Source: Micavibrio_C sp964577255 (GTDB lineage Bacteria; Pseudomonadota; Alphaproteobacteria; Micavibrionales; Micavibrionaceae). Taken from it: a stretch of 64,000 nucleotides of DNA. A model generated the notes under the pieces. It worked only from the letters and a program-made list of their open reading frames with translations. It searched no databases and had not been told where the DNA came from. Every line of letters starts with the position of its first letter. Within the stretch, counting starts at the first letter, position 1. The stretch spans positions 1-64,000 of the forward strand of contig CAZNYM010000004.1 of assembly GCA_964577255.1 (NCBI GenBank). The letters are read 5' to 3'. Made by a program: the position numbers and the translations under genes. Shown here piece by piece: positions 50,961 through 60,016 of this stretch.

Positions 50961-51124
50961 GAATCGCTTTTTCGCGCGGCGATAAAAATTTTTTCGAGAC
51001 TCAAGACTCTTCTTCCGATTTGTTGTGGATAAAAACAGCGGTGCGAATCACCGACTCTTTTCGCGCGAATCGGTCCCCGCTACCATGCTTTGTATCAAGT
51101 ACAGGAAGTTTTTACATGTGAATC
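50961..51124. promoter_or_regulatory. cluster of seven GAnTC sites upstream of gcrA
   Basis: GAnTC pentamers, the target of the CcrM DNA methyltransferase, occur at 50961, 50998, 51005, 51045, 51053, 51067 and 51120 in the era-gcrA gap, against about one expected by chance in that length. GcrA is known to act with sigma-70 at GAnTC-methylated promoters, so this is a likely autoregulatory region. No other gene is seen in it. Confidence 0.75.
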
Positions 51125-51182
51125 AGTGGCTTACAGCCATTTCACCGCCTGTACCCGCTTTTACACCGACGGGAGTATCCGC

Positions 51183-51668
51183 ATGAGCTGGACCGATGAC
51201 CGCGTAACCCTTCTCAAGAAGTTGTGGGTTGAGGGCAAAACCGCCGCTGAAATTGCCAAGGCTCTGGGGGGCATCACCCGCAACGCCGTGATCGGCAAAG
51301 CCCACCGGCTCAAGCTTTCCAACCGCATCTCGCCGATCCAGCAAAACAATAAAAAGCCCGTACGCCTGCACGAGGAAAAGCGCGCACCGCGCGTGCGTCC
51401 GCCGATCGTGCCGCCCGCCAATTTCGCCATCAAGGGGATCAAGCTCGTCGATCTGAAGATCGGCCAGTGCCACTGGCCGGTGGGCGATCCCAAGGACGAG
51501 GATTTCAAATTCTGCGGCTGCGCGATCGAAACGGGTTTCCCCTATTGCGAACACCATGTGAAAGTCGCCTATCAGACGCCGGGCCGCAGCCGCAACCTGC
51601 AGGTGGGGGATTTCGACGACGCCGTCGCCGTGCCCGAAGACGATTTCAAGGAAGTCGTCAACTCCTGA
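51183..51668 (+). CDS. gcrA: GcrA cell-cycle regulator
   Basis: An alphaproteobacterial regulator that binds sigma-70 and methylated GAnTC promoters. 161 residues from ATG 51183 (GGGAG 8 nt upstream); an in-frame start at 51090 adds an unlikely leader. The N-terminal helix-turn-helix is MSWTDDRVTLLKKLWVEGKT followed by AAEIAKALGGITRNAVIGKA and HRLKLSNR. The C-terminal sigma-binding part has cysteines in GQCHWPVGDP, FCGCAIE and PYCEHH. Preceded by seven GAnTC sites and followed by a strong terminator. Confidence 0.97.
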   Translation: MSWTDDRVTLLKKLWVEGKTAAEIAKALGGITRNAVIGKAHRLKLSNRISPIQQNNKKPVRLHEEKRAPRVRPPIVPPANFAIKGIKLVDLKIGQCHWPVGDPKDEDFKFCGCAIETGFPYCEHHVKVAYQTPGRSRNLQVGDFDDAVAVPEDDFKEVVNS

Positions 51669-51690
51669 GTTTTTTCCTCAAGCACAAACT

Positions 51691-51723
51691 GCCGACCCAC
51701 CGTCAAAGGGGGTCGGCTTTTTT
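51691..51723 (+). terminator. intrinsic terminator after gcrA
   Basis: The 8-bp arms GCCGACCC (51691-51698) and GGGTCGGC (51710-51717) flank a short loop and are followed by six T residues. It ends the gcrA transcript and lies just before the convergent cold-shock gene. Confidence 0.88.
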
Positions 51724-52271
51724 CATTCATTTTCGGGGAAGGCGATTTCCAGCACTTCGCGCCCCTTGGGCACGATGCGAAAAGTCATGACCACGCGTGT
51801 GCCGGACTCAAGCGCCGGAATGCCGTTTTTATCGAGGCAGGATTTATGTACGAAAACGTCCTTCATGCCGTCGTCGGGGACGATGAAGCCGAAGCCTTTG
51901 TCTTCCTTGTACCATTTCACCAGCCCGCCCATTTTCTGGGTCTTGCCCAAAGGCGGCGTCTCGGCCGGTTGCCGGCCCTTGAGCTGCTCGGGGATCTCTC
52001 CGGCGTCCAGAAGCGATAGAATCCGGCGCACATGCGCGCCGCGCGGGCCGCGGTCGATCTGGCAAAGAAAGCAGGCGCCTTCGCCCAGAGTCGAAACGCC
52101 CGAATCCTGCAATGTGGTAATATGGAGGAACGCATCGAGGGTAGGGTCATCCTCGGGCACGACAAAGCCGAACCCCTTGGGCATGTTGAACCATTTCAAG
52201 CGTGCCCGCACGGGCGCCGGTTCCGGAAGGCCGTCGTCGGTGGGCGAGGATTCGTGACGTTTCTGATTCAT
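51723..52271 (-). CDS. double cold-shock-domain protein
   Basis: 182 residues with two cold-shock domains: the first around LKWFNMPKGFGFVVPEDDPTLDAFLHI (about 25-90) and the second around VKWYKEDKGFGFIVPDDGMKDVFVHKSCL (about 117-180). Both carry the RNP1 (KGFGF) and RNP2 (VFVH / AFLH) RNA-binding motifs. Two-domain CSD proteins of this length are typical of alphaproteobacteria and act as RNA chaperones. The 267 bp upstream holds no gene I can support. Confidence 0.92.
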   Translation of the reverse strand: MNQKRHESSPTDDGLPEPAPVRARLKWFNMPKGFGFVVPEDDPTLDAFLHITTLQDSGVSTLGEGACFLCQIDRGPRGAHVRRILSLLDAGEIPEQLKGRQPAETPPLGKTQKMGGLVKWYKEDKGFGFIVPDDGMKDVFVHKSCLDKNGIPALESGTRVVMTFRIVPKGREVLEIAFPENE

Positions 52272-52538
52272 TGTCCCGCGCAGCTCGTAATCAAATTCGA
52301 TAATATGACTTATAAATACGCAATTCCGGCAGAACTATGCCAGAACAACCCTCCCGAATCCAGAAGTTTTCCCATACGCGCATAGGTTGAAAAGGAAAAT
52401 ATAATATTAGAGAATTCTTTTATAAAGTGCCGCTGAAACGAATTGTCAGCCGGGAGAATCCGGGCAACAATATTGCTGGCAACCGCGCCCGCCGCGTCAA
52501 GAGGTTGTTATAAAGGGAAAATACGCTAGACTGTCGCC

Positions 52539-54227
52539 ATGAGTACGGAAAACACCTACAGCTGGCTGGCTTCTTACCCCCCGGATGTCGACTGGGAGGC
52601 CCCGCTTGTACGAGGACCTGTCCACGCGCTTCTGGATAATACCGTCGCCGCCTACGGCGACCGCCCTGGCGTCGATTTCATGGGCAAAAAATGGACATGG
52701 GGAGAGGTCGGCGCCGCGGTCGACGCCCTGGCGGCCGGGCTGCAAGCCTGGGGGTTGCAAAAGGGCGCGCGCGTCGGCCTGTTTCTGCCCAATAGTTTTG
52801 AATATCTGGTGTCGTACTACGCCGTGCTCAAGGCCGGTGGCATCGTCGTAAATTTCAACCCGCTTTACGCCCCGCGCGAGCTTGAGTTTCAGGTGCGCGA
52901 CAGCGGGATCAGTACAATGATTACTTTCGATCTTGCCGCCCTGTTCGACAAGGTCAAACCCCTGCTGGGCCAGGCCCAGCTCGAGACCGTCATCGTCTGC
53001 CGCTTCGCCGACAGCCTGCCCTTCCCGAAAAGCCTGCTTTTCCCGCTGCTCAAGAAAAAGGATATCGCCGCCGTGCCCGCTGCTCCCGGCATCGTGCGCC
53101 TGACCGATATCTGCAGGCCGGGGATCAAGCCCGCGCCGGTCGCCATCGATCCGGACAGCGACATCGCCGTGCTTCAATATACGGGCGGTACCACCGGCAC
53201 GCCCAAGGGCGCAATGTTGACTCACGCCAATGTCAGCGCCAACGTGCACCAGAGCGTGCTGTGGTTCGGTAACGTCAGCAAGGGCGAAGAACGCATGCTG
53301 GCCGTCATTCCCTTCTTCCACGTCTTTGCCATGACGGCAGTGATGAATTTCAGCGTCGCTGCTGCGCTCGAACTCGTCATTCCTTCGCCGCGTTTCGATG
53401 TCGACGGTACGCTCAAGGCCATCGCCAAAAAGAAGCCGCATTATTTCCCGGCCGTGCCCGCCATTTACAACGCCATCAACAATCACGCCGACCGCGACAG
53501 CTACGATCTGCGCTCTCTGCGTTACTGCATTTCCGGGGGCGCGCCGCTGCCGGTCGAGGTCAAGAAGACATTCGAGAAAAACACCGGCTGCGTGGTGATC
53601 GAAGGTTACGGCTTGACTGAATCCACGCCGGTGGTGTGCGCCAACCCGATCAAGGGAGAGAACAAGGCCGGGTCGATCGGTCTGCCGCTGCCGGGAACGG
53701 TGGTGGAAATCATCGATCCCGAGGACAAGAACACGCCGATGAAAACCGGCGAGCGCGGCGAACTGTGTGTACGCGGGCCGCAGGTGATGAAAGGCTACTG
53801 GAACAAACCGGAAGAAACGGCGCATGTCCTGCGCGGCGGCCGGCTGCACACGGCGGATATCGCCTATATGGACGCCGCCGGCTACGTCTATATCGTCGAT
53901 CGCATCAAGGATCTGATCCTGGTGAACGGTTATAACGTCTATCCCCGGCTGGTCGAAGAGGCGATTTACCTGCATCCCGCCGTCGAGGAATGCATCGTTG
54001 CCGGTCTGCCCGATCCTGAGCGGGGCGAGATGGTGAAGGCCTGGATCAAACTCAAGGGAGGTCAAAACCTCGATGAGGCGTCTCTGAAAAGCTTCCTGAA
54101 GGACAAGATTTCGCCGATTGAAATGCCGCGCGCGGTCGAATTCCGCGACAAGCCGTTGCCCAAGACGATGATTGGCAAACTTTCGCGCAAGGATATCGTC
54201 AACGAGGAAATGGCCCGTCGGACCTAG
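52539..54227 (+). CDS. fadD: long-chain fatty acid-CoA ligase
   Basis: Activates fatty acids to acyl-CoA. 562 residues of the ANL superfamily: the P-loop YTGGTTGTPKGAML, VIEGYGLTESTPVVC, the hinge region DIAYMDAAGYVYIVDRIKDLILVNGYNVYP and the C-terminal catalytic Lys in PKTMIGKLSRKD. No ribosome-binding site lies directly before the ATG; a TTGTTA (52505) and TAGACT (52527) pair could place the transcript start at the ATG itself. It converges with the next gene (4-bp overlap). Confidence 0.92.
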   Translation: MSTENTYSWLASYPPDVDWEAPLVRGPVHALLDNTVAAYGDRPGVDFMGKKWTWGEVGAAVDALAAGLQAWGLQKGARVGLFLPNSFEYLVSYYAVLKAGGIVVNFNPLYAPRELEFQVRDSGISTMITFDLAALFDKVKPLLGQAQLETVIVCRFADSLPFPKSLLFPLLKKKDIAAVPAAPGIVRLTDICRPGIKPAPVAIDPDSDIAVLQYTGGTTGTPKGAMLTHANVSANVHQSVLWFGNVSKGEERMLAVIPFFHVFAMTAVMNFSVAAALELVIPSPRFDVDGTLKAIAKKKPHYFPAVPAIYNAINNHADRDSYDLRSLRYCISGGAPLPVEVKKTFEKNTGCVVIEGYGLTESTPVVCANPIKGENKAGSIGLPLPGTVVEIIDPEDKNTPMKTGERGELCVRGPQVMKGYWNKPEETAHVLRGGRLHTADIAYMDAAGYVYIVDRIKDLILVNGYNVYPRLVEEAIYLHPAVEECIVAGLPDPERGEMVKAWIKLKGGQNLDEASLKSFLKDKISPIEMPRAVEFRDKPLPKTMIGKLSRKDIVNEEMARRT

Positions 54228-55297
54228 GAGGCAGAACCCAGCCGGTTCGATTCCTTCTGCCGTTGCGCGGCGCCCTCATGGAAGCGCGCGGCCGCGCCGG
54301 CATAAGCGGTATCCGCGTTCAGGACCTGGGACAGCAGCTGCTGCATCGATTCCTCGATCTGCCCGGCTGCGTTCGCGCGCAGGGCGCGCTTGAGATGCGG
54401 CAGACCGCCCGCGATCTTGAGGTCGGGATCGATGCCCGCCAGCAATTCGGCGAAATGCTGCTTCATCGCCTCTTTTTCCAGGAATCTGAACATGTCGATG
54501 CGCACCCAGTTGGGTTGGCGCGGCAGACCCTTGACCTTCATCACCCTGTCGATGTCGGCGCAGCGGCGGGACTGGTACTGGTCGCATTCAAGCCAGGCGA
54601 GCGCGATCTCATATGGATCGTTGGCGCGCATCTTCATCGCCTGCATCTGGCCGCTATGGACATAGCTCTCGAGCGGCTTGTGGGGATCGTGGTCGAGCCG
54701 TAACCCGAAGGACAGCAGAAAATCGGCGCGCACCTGGCCCTGCGTGGCGCTGACGAAACCGTCGAACTGGCTCAGGAACGGATCAGCGTGCTTACCCAGG
54801 ATATTGCGCTGGAAGCCAAATTCCTCGTGGTGGCGGCGCAGGTTTTTAAGGAATGAAAGATAGACCTTGGCCAGCGTCAGTGTGTCCATGTGTTCGAGCA
54901 TTGGGTGGCGCAAGCTGCCCGAAAGATTTTCCATCGGGCTGTCCGGCAGCGGCATGGTCTGGGGCAGTGCCTGCCCGGCGAAAGCCTTCTCCAGGGCGTC
55001 GCGCACGACGTTGTTGTTGTGCCGGGCCGATAGCGCCTCGTCCAGTACCAGCTCCATGTTGAAATGGTAAAGCGGCGTATCCTTCATCATTTGCGCCAGC
55101 TCATGCGCCGTTCCGGGATTATCCAGATCCATGATATGCGGCGGCGTGCTGGTGATGACAAAACCGTCGTCGGCATTCCCCGGCAGGCTGGCAGGCGAAT
55201 GCGACACCGGTACCAGGAGATTCTGCCGCTCTTCGGGTTCCGGATGCTGCGCGATCAGGTCGAGAACGGATCCGATGGTATAATAGTGCGAAACCAT
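54224..55297 (-). CDS. protein of unknown function, 357 aa
   Basis: Soluble, helical, with no signal peptide or membrane helix. Distinct segments include PPHIMDLDNPGTAHELAQMM, LTLAKVYLSFLKNLRRHHEEFG and DPYEIALAWLECDQYQ. The C-terminal third is alanine- and glutamine-rich. It begins 3 bp after the pheT stop on the same strand, so it is probably co-transcribed with pheT. I do not recognise the family. Confidence 0.7.
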   Translation of the reverse strand: MVSHYYTIGSVLDLIAQHPEPEERQNLLVPVSHSPASLPGNADDGFVITSTPPHIMDLDNPGTAHELAQMMKDTPLYHFNMELVLDEALSARHNNNVVRDALEKAFAGQALPQTMPLPDSPMENLSGSLRHPMLEHMDTLTLAKVYLSFLKNLRRHHEEFGFQRNILGKHADPFLSQFDGFVSATQGQVRADFLLSFGLRLDHDPHKPLESYVHSGQMQAMKMRANDPYEIALAWLECDQYQSRRCADIDRVMKVKGLPRQPNWVRIDMFRFLEKEAMKQHFAELLAGIDPDLKIAGGLPHLKRALRANAAGQIEESMQQLLSQVLNADTAYAGAAARFHEGAAQRQKESNRLGSAS

Positions 55298-55300
55298 CGC

Positions 55301-57724
55301 CTATGCCCTCAGGACGCCGCCGGTCTTGGCAGCTACCGTGTCGGTGATCTTCTTGGCCACCGCTTCAAGGTCGGCATCGGTAAGGGTCTTGTCGCGTGGC
55401 TGCAAAATCACACTGATCGCCACCGATTTCTTGCCCTCAGGCACGCCCTTGCCGGTATAGACGTCGAAAATATCCACCTGCGCGATCAGGTCGCGCTCGG
55501 TGCCGCGTATGGCGCGGATCAGGGCCTCGCTCTCGACGCTGCCATCGACTAGGAACGCGAAATCGCGCGCGACCGGCTGCAGTTCTGGAAGCTGCAACAG
55601 CGTCTTCGCCGTACCCGCCTTTTTGCGCAGCGCCGGCAGGCTGTCGATGAAAACCTCGAACATCGACAACGGCAGGGCGGCATCGAGCGTGTCGCGCAGG
55701 CCGGGATGGATCTCGCCGAAATAAGCCAGTACATCGCGGCCCATGCGCAGGGCCCCAGAACGGCCGGGATGGTACCATGACGGCGCATCGCGCGTGATCT
55801 GCAATCCCTCAAGCGGCATGCCGCAGGCTTTGAGCACAGCGAGTGCGTCGGCCTTGACATCAAACGCATCGGCGGCGCGGCTTGTGTCCCCGTCTGCCCA
55901 GTGGCGGGGGCCGAAAGCGCCCTGGCGCAGTCCGGCGGCGACCGTGCGCTGGCCGTCGGGGCTGGCATTGATAAAGGCAGGGCCAATTTCAAACAGCGCC
56001 ACATTGGCGAAGCCGCGCGCTTTATTGCGCTGGGCTGCTTCGATCAAAGGCGGCAGCACGCAGGGGCGCATTCGGTCGAGGTCGGCGCTGATCGGATTGG
56101 CCAGCGTGAGCGCAGTTGCCCCCGGATGATCGTTGGCACCAAACAGTGCCGCCTTGGCCGAGGGCATGAACGACCAGGTGATGCATTCGTTCATCCCGCG
56201 CGATGCCAGCACGGCGCGCGCCCGGCGCTGGCGGGTCAGCTCCGGCGTTTCCGCGCCGCGCGTCAGCGTATGATTTTTGGTGACGGGCGTGGCGGGCAGC
56301 TTGTCGAAGCCGTGCACGCGCACGACCTCCTCGACGATATCGGCCGCGCCCAGCACATCGCCGCGCCAGGCGGGCGGCGTGATCTGCCAGCTTTGCTTGC
56401 CGGTCTTGATGGTAAAGCCAAGCGCCTCGAGAATGGCTTTCTGCTCTTTCTCCTCCACGGCCAGGCCCGCGAGTTTCGCGGTGAAGGCGGGGCTGTAATC
56501 GATCACGTGCGCCCACGAAGGTACCTTGCCCGCGATCACGGTTTCACTCGCCGTGCCTCCGCAAAATTCAAGAATCAGGCGCGTGGCGATCTCGGCCGCC
56601 GGTACGGTGAAGGCCGGATCGACCCCACGCTCGAAGCGGTAGCGCGCGTCGCTGTCGATCTGCAGGGCGCGGCCGGTGCGGGCGATGCCTGCCGGATCGA
56701 AATAGGCGCATTCGAGATAGACGTTCACGCTTGCCTCGGTGCAGCCGCTTGCCTCGCCGCCAATGATGCCGCCCAACCCCAGCACCCCGTCATCATCCGC
56801 GATCACGGTCATACCGTCCTCAAGCGTGTAATCCTTGCCGTTGAGGGCGCGGAAGCTTTCTCCCTTTTTCGCCGGGCGCACGTGAATGCCGCCTTTGAGC
56901 CTGTCGGCATCGAAGACGTGCAAAGGCCGGCAGAGATCGTAGGAAACATAGTTGGTGATATCGACCAGCGCCGAGATGGGCCGCAGGCCTATGGCCTTCA
57001 GTCGGTCCTGCAGCCAGCGCGGCGAAGGGCCGTTCTTTACGCCTTTGATATAGCGCCCGACGTAAAGCGGGCAGGGGGTGTTGTTCTTATCGTTCGCAAA
57101 GCGCAGTTCCACGCCGACCGTCGATTTGAATCCGCCTTTGGCGGCTTTCTCGTCAAGCGGTTTGAGTTTGCCGGCGCCCGCCGCCGCCAGATCGCGGGCG
57201 ATGCCGCGCACGCCCGCGCAATCGGCGCGGTTGGGCGTCAGCGAAATTTCTATGACAGGATCGTCCAGGCCGTAAAGCCCGGCAAAGGGCGTGCCGACCG
57301 CGACGTCAGCGGCGACATCAATAATGCCTGTGTGCTCGTCGGAGAGGCCCATCTCGCGCTCGGACACCAGCATGCCGTTCGACTCCTGCCCGCGGATCAC
57401 GCCCTTTTTCAGTTCAACCCCGGTGCCGGGAATGAAACTGCCGGCGGGGGCGAACACGGCCTTCATGCCGGCGCGCGCGTTCGGCGCACCGCATACCACC
57501 TGCAGCTTCTCCTTGCCGGTATCGACGACGCAGACTTTCAGGCGGTCGGCATCCGGATGCTTCTCGGCTTTCTCGACATAGGCGACGCGAAAGGGGGCGT
57601 ACAGCGCGGCGCGGTCTGTCACGCTCTCGACCTCCAGCCCCAAAGCCGTCAGCTTTTCCGAAAGCGCGGCCAGCGGCAGGTCGGTTTCAAGGTGGTCTTT
57701 CAGCCAGCCGAGGGTGAACTTCAT
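55301..57724 (-). CDS. pheT: phenylalanyl-tRNA synthetase beta subunit
   Basis: 807 residues in the usual bacterial order: N-terminal tRNA-binding EMAP-like domain (EKHPDADRLKVCVVDTGKEK, about 55-75), B3/B4 editing region, B5 domain, catalytic-like core (RTGRALQIDSDARYRFERGVDP) and a C-terminal ferredoxin-fold anticodon domain (PVARDFAFLVD, DVYTGKGVPEGKKSVAI). It forms an alpha2-beta2 enzyme with PheS, whose gene is 1 kb upstream rather than adjacent. Confidence 0.97.
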   Translation of the reverse strand: MKFTLGWLKDHLETDLPLAALSEKLTALGLEVESVTDRAALYAPFRVAYVEKAEKHPDADRLKVCVVDTGKEKLQVVCGAPNARAGMKAVFAPAGSFIPGTGVELKKGVIRGQESNGMLVSEREMGLSDEHTGIIDVAADVAVGTPFAGLYGLDDPVIEISLTPNRADCAGVRGIARDLAAAGAGKLKPLDEKAAKGGFKSTVGVELRFANDKNNTPCPLYVGRYIKGVKNGPSPRWLQDRLKAIGLRPISALVDITNYVSYDLCRPLHVFDADRLKGGIHVRPAKKGESFRALNGKDYTLEDGMTVIADDDGVLGLGGIIGGEASGCTEASVNVYLECAYFDPAGIARTGRALQIDSDARYRFERGVDPAFTVPAAEIATRLILEFCGGTASETVIAGKVPSWAHVIDYSPAFTAKLAGLAVEEKEQKAILEALGFTIKTGKQSWQITPPAWRGDVLGAADIVEEVVRVHGFDKLPATPVTKNHTLTRGAETPELTRQRRARAVLASRGMNECITWSFMPSAKAALFGANDHPGATALTLANPISADLDRMRPCVLPPLIEAAQRNKARGFANVALFEIGPAFINASPDGQRTVAAGLRQGAFGPRHWADGDTSRAADAFDVKADALAVLKACGMPLEGLQITRDAPSWYHPGRSGALRMGRDVLAYFGEIHPGLRDTLDAALPLSMFEVFIDSLPALRKKAGTAKTLLQLPELQPVARDFAFLVDGSVESEALIRAIRGTERDLIAQVDIFDVYTGKGVPEGKKSVAISVILQPRDKTLTDADLEAVAKKITDTVAAKTGGVLRA

Positions 57725-57803
57725 GGGGGCAGATTTCCTTAATTTTCAATGCAAGACAAAGACTTAGCCGGATTCCACGGGTTTGGCCAGCCTTATATTG
57801 AAT

Positions 57804-57833
57804 TTGACAAAGCCCGGGAAACTCCGTTAACAT
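57804..57833 (+). promoter_or_regulatory. sigma-70-like promoter of the opposite-strand gene between pheS and pheT
   Basis: TTGACA (57804-57809), 18-bp spacer, TAACAT (57828-57833), placed about 45 bp before the ATG at 57877. It suggests independent expression of the plus-strand gene that splits the phe genes. Confidence 0.5.
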
Positions 57834-57876
57834 ACTAGGAAATAAGCAATAACCAAGAAATTTTGGGTGTGTAACA

Positions 57877-58320
57877 ATGGAAAAGATCACAGGCTTCTTA
57901 AGCCAGCTGTTTAGCGACCCCATGGGCGCTATCAAAGGCGTGTTCTCCAGCATCAGCAGTGCTTTCGGATTTGGCGGAGGTGACAGGGGAACCGTCGCCA
58001 ATACGCCGGCTTCGGCGCCCGAACCGACCGCGACATCCACTTCAACCGACACCGGCCGCACGGTATATTCCGGCCCTGCCTCCTCGCCCGCCCCGGCGGC
58101 CAAGGAAGGCTGCGGCTGGGATGTCATGTGCAACCTGAAAAAGGTCGGCGATATGATCGGGCTGGGCGGCGCTTTCCGTGGCGCGGTGCGTTTGCCAGAT
58201 GGCGGCGAGATCGTGAAAAACCCCAACAACGCACGGATCGTTCTTCCCGGCGGGTGGGGCATCAGCACCAACCGTGGCCGCACCTCGGTGGGCGGGCCGA
58301 ACGGCGGGATCAGCTTCTAA
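57877..58320 (+). CDS. protein of unknown function between pheS and pheT
   Basis: 147 residues. A short hydrophobic N-terminal half (FLSQLFSDPMGAIKGVFSSI), a Ser/Thr/Pro/Ala linker, and a conserved-looking C-terminal part with two Cys (GCGWDVMCNLKKVGDM), FRGAVRLPDGGEIV and a Gly-rich end. There is no clear cleavage site. It runs against pheS, the acetyltransferase gene and pheT, overlaps the acetyltransferase stop by 4 bp and has its own promoter. No function is evident. Confidence 0.6.
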   Translation: MEKITGFLSQLFSDPMGAIKGVFSSISSAFGFGGGDRGTVANTPASAPEPTATSTSTDTGRTVYSGPASSPAPAAKEGCGWDVMCNLKKVGDMIGLGGAFRGAVRLPDGGEIVKNPNNARIVLPGGWGISTNRGRTSVGGPNGGISF

Positions 58321-58760
58321 ACCATCATCACGTGCAGTGTGAAATCAAGCTTGTGGCCCAGGGTCTTGTATAAAGCCTGGGCCGCTTCGTTTCGAGCCTC
58401 GGCCAGCCAGTAAAGCCGCGCCCACTGTTCTTTTTTGCCCTGCGCCGCCAGATGCTCGACCAGCGCCCGGCCGATCCCCTTCTGGCGCGCGGCCGGCGCC
58501 ACGAACAGATCCTGCATGTAGCAGGCGGGCGCGAGCGCCCCGGTAACAGGATGCAGGATGTAATGCACCAGGCCGATCAGGTTTCCCTCTTTATCGAACG
58601 CGCCGAAGCCCTTCACGGCGGAAGCGGGATCAGTCAGGCGCAGCCAGGTGGCGGTCGTCACCTGCTCGTTTTTCAGGCCTTGATTATTGTCGTTCCAGAG
58701 CACCAGCCAGTGCGGGAAGTCGTCGGCGCGCAGCGGCCGGATCAGCGGCTTCACGGTCAT
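58317..58760 (-). CDS. GNAT family N-acetyltransferase
   Basis: 147 residues with the GNAT fold. The acetyl-CoA binding loop is APAARQKGIGRALVEHL, preceded by the strand CYMQDLFV, and followed by WLAEARNEAAQALYKTLGHK. The acceptor substrate is unknown. The start overlaps the pheS stop by 4 bp, so it is translated with pheS. Confidence 0.87.
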   Translation of the reverse strand: MTVKPLIRPLRADDFPHWLVLWNDNNQGLKNEQVTTATWLRLTDPASAVKGFGAFDKEGNLIGLVHYILHPVTGALAPACYMQDLFVAPAARQKGIGRALVEHLAAQGKKEQWARLYWLAEARNEAAQALYKTLGHKLDFTLHVMMV

Positions 58761-59860
58761 TCACCGGTGGCGCGGTTGGGGCGGAATAGCGGATCGAAAC
58801 CGTAATGGTCGAGCCAGCGCGTATCGCTTTCAAAGAAGGTGCGTAGGTCGGGAATGCCGTATTTGAGCATGGTGGCGCGCTCGAGCCCCATGCCGAAGGC
58901 GAAGCCCTGATACTCCTCGGGGTCGATGCCGCAGTTGCGCAGCACGTTCGGATGCACCATGCCCGCACCTAGGATTTCCATCCATTTCTGGTTTTCGGGC
59001 TTGTCTGCGCGTCCCAGTTTCAGCCCGCCGCCCTCGCGCGAGCAGCCGATATCCACTTCCGCGCCAGGTTCCACGAACGGGAAGAAACTGGGGCGGAAAC
59101 GCACTGGCAGGTCGTCGACCTGGAAGAAAGCGCGCACGAAATCGGTCAGGCAGCCCTTCAGATGGCCCATATTCACGTCTTTGTCGACGAACAGGCACTC
59201 CATCTGGTGGAACATAGGCGTGTGGGTCATGTCCCAGTCCGAACGGTAGCAGCGCCCGAAGCAGATGATGCGAAGGGGCGGCTTATTGTTCATCATGTGG
59301 CGGATCTGCACCGTCGAAGTATGGGTGCGCAGCAGTTTTTTGACCGGCTGGCCTTTGTCGTCGACACCGTCGGGTAAATAGAATGTATCGTGCATCTCCC
59401 GCGCCGGGTGGCCGGGCGGGAAATTGAGCGCGGTGAAATTGTGGAAGTCGTCCTCTATGTCCGGCCCCTGCGCCACGGTAAAGCCCATGTCGCCGAAAAT
59501 CGAGACCAGCTCCTCCATCGTCTGGCTGATGGGGTGTATGTGCCCCTGGCGCGCGGGCCGGGGCGACAGCGTGATGTCGATGGTTTCATGCACCAGCTTT
59601 TCATTGAGCGCCTGGGCCTTGAGGGAATTTTCCTGGCGGGCGATCAGCGCGGCAATATCGTCTTTCAGCACGTTGAGCGCCGCGCCCATGGCCTTGCGCG
59701 CCTCGGGATCCATCTGCCCGAGCGTTTTCATCAGGCCGGTAATGCGTCCGTTTTTGCCCAGAGCGGTCACGCGCGCCTGCTCGAGGCTCGGCAGGTCGTT
59801 GGCGGCTTCAACCAGGCTTGCCAGTTCTTTTTGCAGGTCTTGGATCAGGGCATCGGTCAT
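58757..59860 (-). CDS. pheS: phenylalanyl-tRNA synthetase alpha subunit
   Basis: 367 residues. An N-terminal coiled coil contacts tRNA, then the class II core: HPISQTMEELVSIFGDMGF, HTSTVQIRHM, FGRCYRSDWDMTHTPMFHQMECL (motif 2) and the GFAFGMGLERATML motif 3. A terminator separates it from rplT upstream. Confidence 0.97.
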   Translation of the reverse strand: MTDALIQDLQKELASLVEAANDLPSLEQARVTALGKNGRITGLMKTLGQMDPEARKAMGAALNVLKDDIAALIARQENSLKAQALNEKLVHETIDITLSPRPARQGHIHPISQTMEELVSIFGDMGFTVAQGPDIEDDFHNFTALNFPPGHPAREMHDTFYLPDGVDDKGQPVKKLLRTHTSTVQIRHMMNNKPPLRIICFGRCYRSDWDMTHTPMFHQMECLFVDKDVNMGHLKGCLTDFVRAFFQVDDLPVRFRPSFFPFVEPGAEVDIGCSREGGGLKLGRADKPENQKWMEILGAGMVHPNVLRNCGIDPEEYQGFAFGMGLERATMLKYGIPDLRTFFESDTRWLDHYGFDPLFRPNRATGE

Positions 59861-59920
59861 GGTGGTCAGATTATGCCGTTTCGTTCGCGCGTTTCCAGAG
59901 GATTCTTGCGCCCCCCGGCC

Positions 59921-59955
59921 ACAAAACAGCCCGCACCTTTGAAAAGGGCGGGCTG
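59921..59955 (-). terminator. terminator between rplT and pheS
   Basis: The 8-bp GC-rich arms 59927-59934 and 59948-59955 flank a 13-nt loop, and on the minus strand the hairpin is followed by TTTTGTGG. It should end the rpmI-rplT transcript and leave pheS on its own promoter. Confidence 0.7.
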
Positions 59956-60016
59956 CTTTGCCGTATCAATGGTGATGTGTGGGAGTCTGATACGGAAGCC
60001 TTTTAAATTTCTGTCA

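Noticed and set aside
51085..51186. 33-codon leader frame ending on the gcrA start codon (TGA overlapping ATG)
   Set aside because: It has no Shine-Dalgarno, while gcrA has its own GGGAG, so the overlap is probably chance.
55901..57742. 613-codon plus-strand frame opposite pheT
   Set aside because: Antisense of a clear synthetase gene. Arg/Gly/Ala-rich shadow composition.
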